From Oceanirhabdus seepicola (GTDB taxonomy: Bacteria; Bacillota; Clostridia; Clostridiales; Clostridiaceae), in NCBI RefSeq assembly GCF_023684385.1, contig NZ_JAGSOJ010000001.1, positions 806,001 to 870,000 on the forward strand: 64,000 bases of DNA. Direction: 5' to 3'. Positions 61,149-64,000 of the stretch are shown piece after piece. How positions within the stretch are numbered: the first letter of the stretch is position 1; every line of letters begins with the position of its first letter. The notes beneath the pieces were generated by a model. The model had not been told where the DNA came from, did not search any database, and saw only the letters and a list, made by a program, of their open reading frames with translations. Both the position numbers and the translations under genes were made by a program.

Positions 61149-61186
61149 TAGCAAGTAAATAATGCAAATACATTATTTACTTGCTA
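61149..61186 (+). terminator. 16-bp perfect hairpin with T-run
   Basis: TAGCAAGTAAATAATG (61149-61164) and CATTATTTACTTGCTA (61171-61186) are perfectly complementary with a 6-base loop; CATTTTTT follows on the + strand. It can act as a rightward terminator. Its position seven bases after the GCTTGCCCTCAC word also fits an oriT-type inverted repeat. Confidence 0.6.
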
Positions 61187-61272
61187 CATTTTTTGCACCT
61201 CTGATGTGCTTGTGGGGAGCTTATCTAAAACTGCATTACACGCTATAAAGCGTGAAATGTAGTTTATATTTA

Positions 61273-62265
61273 CTATTTAGCTTGTTTAGTTTTTATATAT
61301 GAAATATTATCATTCTGTGGTTTTTCTATAGAAAGAGCTTCTAAAGTATCTTCATTAAGAATAATATCTAATTCATTTGATATTTCTATTGGCATTTTTG
61401 AAATATCTTCCCCTTGCAATACTTTAACAGCCATTTCTCCTGTTTTATATCCTAATCTATAATAATTAATTCCCTGAGTAGCTAGTGCTCCTAATTCTAC
61501 AGAACCACTTTCTGATGCGATTACTGGAATTTTATTTCCTATTGTTTTCTCTACAATAATTGGCATAGAAGATACAACTAGTTGATCTGTAGGCACATAT
61601 AATACATCTATTTTATTTACTAAGCTCGTAACTGCATTATTAACTTCATTAGTGCTGCTAACCCCTACTTCAACAACTGAATAACCATATTTTTTACATT
61701 GATCTTTTAATTCATCTACTTGAACCTGAGAATTTACTTCACTTGTGTTATACAATACCCCTATATTTTTAGCCTCTGGTACAAGAAGTTTAATTAAGTC
61801 CAATTGTTTATTAACCGGTATATAATCAGAAGTTCCTGATACATTTGTATTTGGTTTTTCTAAAGCTTCTGCCAATCCAGCGGAAACAGGATCTGTTATT
61901 GCACTAATCAATATTGGTATTTCCTTAGTTGCATTGTAAGCTCCTTGAGCTGAAGGAGTAGAAATTGCAAAAATTAAATCCTTTTTCTGAGATACGAAAT
62001 TTTTAGCAATCATTTGTGCTGTAGGTAAATCTCCCTGAGCATTTTGGAAATCTATTTCTATCTTTTCCCCATCTTTATATCCATTATCCTCAAGAGCTTT
62101 AATAAATCCATCTCTATTTTCATCTAATGCACTGTATTCTACAATTTGTGTTACACCAATTTTAATTTTCTTCTCCCCTTCATCCTTCTTAGCACATCCT
62201 GATAAAAGAACTGCTCCTAAAAGAATCCCCGCTGTAATGTTTTTTAATAATTTTGTTCTATTCAT
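61273..62265 (-). CDS. ABC transporter substrate-binding lipoprotein (TrpX type)
   Basis: A 330-residue lipoprotein: a signal peptide ends in lipobox LLSGC (Cys24), after which the sequence AKKDEGEKKIKIGVTQIVEY begins the periplasmic-type binding fold. IGVTQIVEYSALDENRDGFI, AQMIAKNFVSQKKDLIFAIS and LAEALEKPNTNVSGTSDYIP identify the ABC_sub_bind family (COG2984), which includes the streptococcal TrpX and the clostridial tyrosine-binding lipoprotein. It probably captures an aromatic amino acid outside the membrane and feeds the permease and ATPase encoded upstream in the same operon. The actual ligand is not determined. GGGAGG precedes the ATG. Confidence 0.85.
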   Translation of the reverse strand: MNRTKLLKNITAGILLGAVLLSGCAKKDEGEKKIKIGVTQIVEYSALDENRDGFIKALEDNGYKDGEKIEIDFQNAQGDLPTAQMIAKNFVSQKKDLIFAISTPSAQGAYNATKEIPILISAITDPVSAGLAEALEKPNTNVSGTSDYIPVNKQLDLIKLLVPEAKNIGVLYNTSEVNSQVQVDELKDQCKKYGYSVVEVGVSSTNEVNNAVTSLVNKIDVLYVPTDQLVVSSMPIIVEKTIGNKIPVIASESGSVELGALATQGINYYRLGYKTGEMAVKVLQGEDISKMPIEISNELDIILNEDTLEALSIEKPQNDNISYIKTKQAK

Positions 62266-62327
62266 AATTATTCCTCCCTGTTAATTCTTGATTTTAAATT
62301 TTCTTTTTAAAGTTTTACCATTAATAA

Positions 62328-63083
62328 CTAAACAGCATATTCAAATTTTTCTAATATATTTTCAATGGTCAACTGCTTTTTTTCTTCTTCATTTAAGTCC
62401 AATATGATTCTTCCTTTATGGAGCATTATCAATCGACTTCCATATTTGAGTGCATGACTTAAATTATGAGTAACCATTAATGTTGTAATATTTTTTTCCT
62501 TTACAATTTTTTCTGTCAAATCCATAATTTCGTCAGATGTTTTTGGGTCTAAGGCTGCTGTATGCTCGTCCAAGAGCAGCACTTTAGGATTAGCGACAGA
62601 TGCCATAATAAGCGAAAGCGCTTGTCTTTGTCCCCCAGATAGATATTTTACTTTAACATCTAAAAATTTTTTTAAATCCAAAGATATATCCTTTAACAAG
62701 TCTTCTAATGATTCTTTTTTATGACGAAGACATTTTTTAAAATTTATTAACTTTCCTTTATTCAATGCTAGAGATAAATTCTCTCTAACCGTCATAGATG
62801 GACAAGTTCCTAAAGATGGATTCTGAAAGACTCTACTTATTATTGACGTTCTTTTATGTTCTGGTAAAGAGGTTAAATTTATATCTTCTAAATTAATTTC
62901 ACCAGAGCTTTCTTTTAAAAGTCCTGAAATAATATTTAACAAAGTGGATTTTCCTGTACCATTACTCCCAATAATACAGATAAACTGACCTTTCTGTACT
63001 TCTAAACAAAGATTATTAAATAATATATTGTCCTCCCCATAGTGATTTGGAAAACTTTTAGATAATTCTTTAATTTTCAGCAT
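62328..63083 (-). CDS. ABC transporter ATP-binding protein (TrpZ type)
   Basis: A 251-residue ATPase with Walker A GSNGTGKST (39-47), Q-loop in RVFQNPSLGTCPSM, signature LSGGQRQALS, Walker B VLLLDEHTAALD and the H-loop VTHNLSHAL. The Q-loop text and DEHTAALDPKT are characteristic of the ATPase of COG2984-type importers (COG1101). It energises uptake with the neighbouring permease, whose gene it overlaps by 14 bp. It is the second gene of the operon. Confidence 0.9.
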   Translation of the reverse strand: MLKIKELSKSFPNHYGEDNILFNNLCLEVQKGQFICIIGSNGTGKSTLLNIISGLLKESSGEINLEDINLTSLPEHKRTSIISRVFQNPSLGTCPSMTVRENLSLALNKGKLINFKKCLRHKKESLEDLLKDISLDLKKFLDVKVKYLSGGQRQALSLIMASVANPKVLLLDEHTAALDPKTSDEIMDLTEKIVKEKNITTLMVTHNLSHALKYGSRLIMLHKGRIILDLNEEEKKQLTIENILEKFEYAV

Positions 63084-63948
63084 ATGCCCTTCTCCTTCCT
63101 ATACATATTTTTTCTTTTATTGATATATTTACATTGCCTAAAGTTAAAAATACTATGATGACAAAAGAAGTAATTAATTTTAAATCAGTTGCACTTAAAC
63201 CTGCATTGATGGCTAAAAATACAACACATTGATAAATTATAGTTCCCGCAAGAATTATGCTCGTCTCTTTCAAAATACATAATTTTCTTAACATTGATTT
63301 TCCAATAATAATAGAAGCAATACCCAGGACTAAAGTTCCAGTACCCATAGATACATCTGAAAAGCCTTGATATTGAGCCATAATACCTCCTGATAAGCTA
63401 ACTAATCCATTGGCTATCATAAGACCTATAATCTTTATCTTACCTATTTCTATACCAAGAGATTGAACCATTTGAGAATTATCTCCTACAGCTTTGATAG
63501 TATATCCTAACCCTGTTTGTAAAAATACATCCAGTAAAACCTTTAATGTTATTGCAATTACTAAACAGAATATCAGCGGTGAAAAACCTATTTTAAATAA
63601 ATGATTTTCATTAAATAGCGGAATATTTGCTCTTCCCATGATTCTTAAATTTACAGAATATAAAATTCCCATTACTAAAATCCCTGAAAGTAAATTTGAT
63701 ATTTTTAATTTAACATGCAATATTCCAGTTAATAATCCAGCTAATAATCCTCCTATTACAGCAAATATACATCCCAGAACAGGTGAAAATCCACTCTTTA
63801 AAGTTACTGCAATAATTGCTCCTCCAAGTGCAAAACTCCCGTCTGCAGATAAATCAGGAAAATCTAAAATTGAATAGCTTATATACACCCCCAATACCAT
63901 AATTCCTAAAATTAAACTTTGTGTTACAACACCAGTTAGTGCCTCCAT
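63070..63948 (-). CDS. ABC transporter permease (TrpY type)
   Basis: A 292-residue polytopic membrane protein with about eight hydrophobic segments (for example VVTQSLILGIMVLGVYISYS and GCIFAVIGGLLAGLLTGILH). The motif GYTIKAVGDNSQMVQSLGIE near residue 150 is the cytoplasmic coupling loop typical of branched-chain-type (BPD_transp_2, COG4120) permeases, and the SYSILDFPDLSADGSFALGG opening fits the same group. It is the first visible gene of the operon, with GGAGAG before the ATG. Confidence 0.9.
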   Translation of the reverse strand: MEALTGVVTQSLILGIMVLGVYISYSILDFPDLSADGSFALGGAIIAVTLKSGFSPVLGCIFAVIGGLLAGLLTGILHVKLKISNLLSGILVMGILYSVNLRIMGRANIPLFNENHLFKIGFSPLIFCLVIAITLKVLLDVFLQTGLGYTIKAVGDNSQMVQSLGIEIGKIKIIGLMIANGLVSLSGGIMAQYQGFSDVSMGTGTLVLGIASIIIGKSMLRKLCILKETSIILAGTIIYQCVVFLAINAGLSATDLKLITSFVIIVFLTLGNVNISIKEKICIGRRRAYAEN

Positions 63949-64000
63949 ACTAATTCTCTCCTTTCAAAATAAAAAAAATAAAAGCCCCATGGATTCCCAT
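63949..64000 (-). promoter_or_regulatory. Leader of the ABC operon, probable 3' half of an attenuator (cut by edge)
   Basis: On the minus strand ATGGGAATCCATGGGGCTTT is followed by a run of T (63984-63967), then the ribosome binding site. A GC-rich half-stem followed by a U-tract right before the first gene looks like the end of a transcription attenuator such as a T-box terminator. The other half is outside the window, so this is only an inference. Confidence 0.35.

Noticed and set aside
1..64000. CRISPR array, tRNA or rRNA genes
   Set aside because: No series of regularly spaced direct repeats was seen, and no cloverleaf-type or rRNA-like conserved stretch was recognised on either strand.

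Overview
The window is AT-rich DNA with AGGAGG-type ribosome binding sites, many intrinsic terminators and clostridial gene families. It fits a low-GC Firmicute, most likely Clostridium in the broad sense; the species is not decided here. Most of the 64 kb is accessory DNA: defence genes, mobile-element debris and several visibly decaying genes. No tRNA, rRNA or CRISPR array was seen.

Left part (1-15.5 kb): a gene cut by the left edge; a divergent pair made of an HTH/TPR regulator and a previously uncalled 54-residue exported pre-peptide (2052-2216), which looks like an RRNPP-type peptide quorum-sensing cassette with a 13-bp inverted-repeat operator between the genes; an IS1634-type transposase next to the stump of a broken gene; a radical-SAM protein; a pRiA4b ORF-3-like protein; an Rpn-like PD-(D/E)XK protein with a decayed copy beside it; an MqsA/YgiT-like pseudogene split by a 157-bp MITE; a YvbH-like PH-domain protein; a PLD-helicase-DUF3427 protein with an adjacent Nudix hydrolase; and a set of hypothetical genes with frameshifted relatives.

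Centre (15.7-49.8 kb): a defence island of about 34 kb. On the + strand is an XRE regulator followed by dndC-dndD-dndE-dndA, the DNA phosphorothioation (PT) modification genes; no dndB is present. Converging on it from the - strand are two separate operons. The distal one is HNH nuclease-dptF-dptG-dptH, the PT-dependent restriction genes plus an HNH gene. The proximal one has nine tightly packed genes: a NERD-UvrD/AddA-like helicase, an AddB-like Fe-S protein, two unknowns, then an SNF2 helicase, a RecQ-like helicase, a small protein and a P-loop ATPase in the order dpdE-dpdF-dpdG-dpdH, and a coiled-coil unknown. The Dpd genes normally accompany 7-deazaguanine DNA modification (DpdA and preQ0 genes), which is absent here. 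The arrangement suggests a composite system: one modification module (Dnd) flanked by its usual restriction module (DptFGH) and by a large Dpd-like multi-helicase module, possibly recruited to read PT or acting on its own.

Right part (50-64 kb): a fragment of a second DUF3427 helicase; a dienelactone-hydrolase-like gene; three tandem large serine recombinases with a DUF6870-like small gene and decayed ParB and candidate oriT-like sequences, i.e. the remains of an integrative element; a MarR regulator divergent from a cyclase-family hydrolase with a strong double operator between them; an unusual GC-richer non-coding stretch with a 16-bp perfect hairpin; and an ABC importer operon (lipoprotein, ATPase, permease) of the TrpXYZ type whose leader is cut by the right edge.
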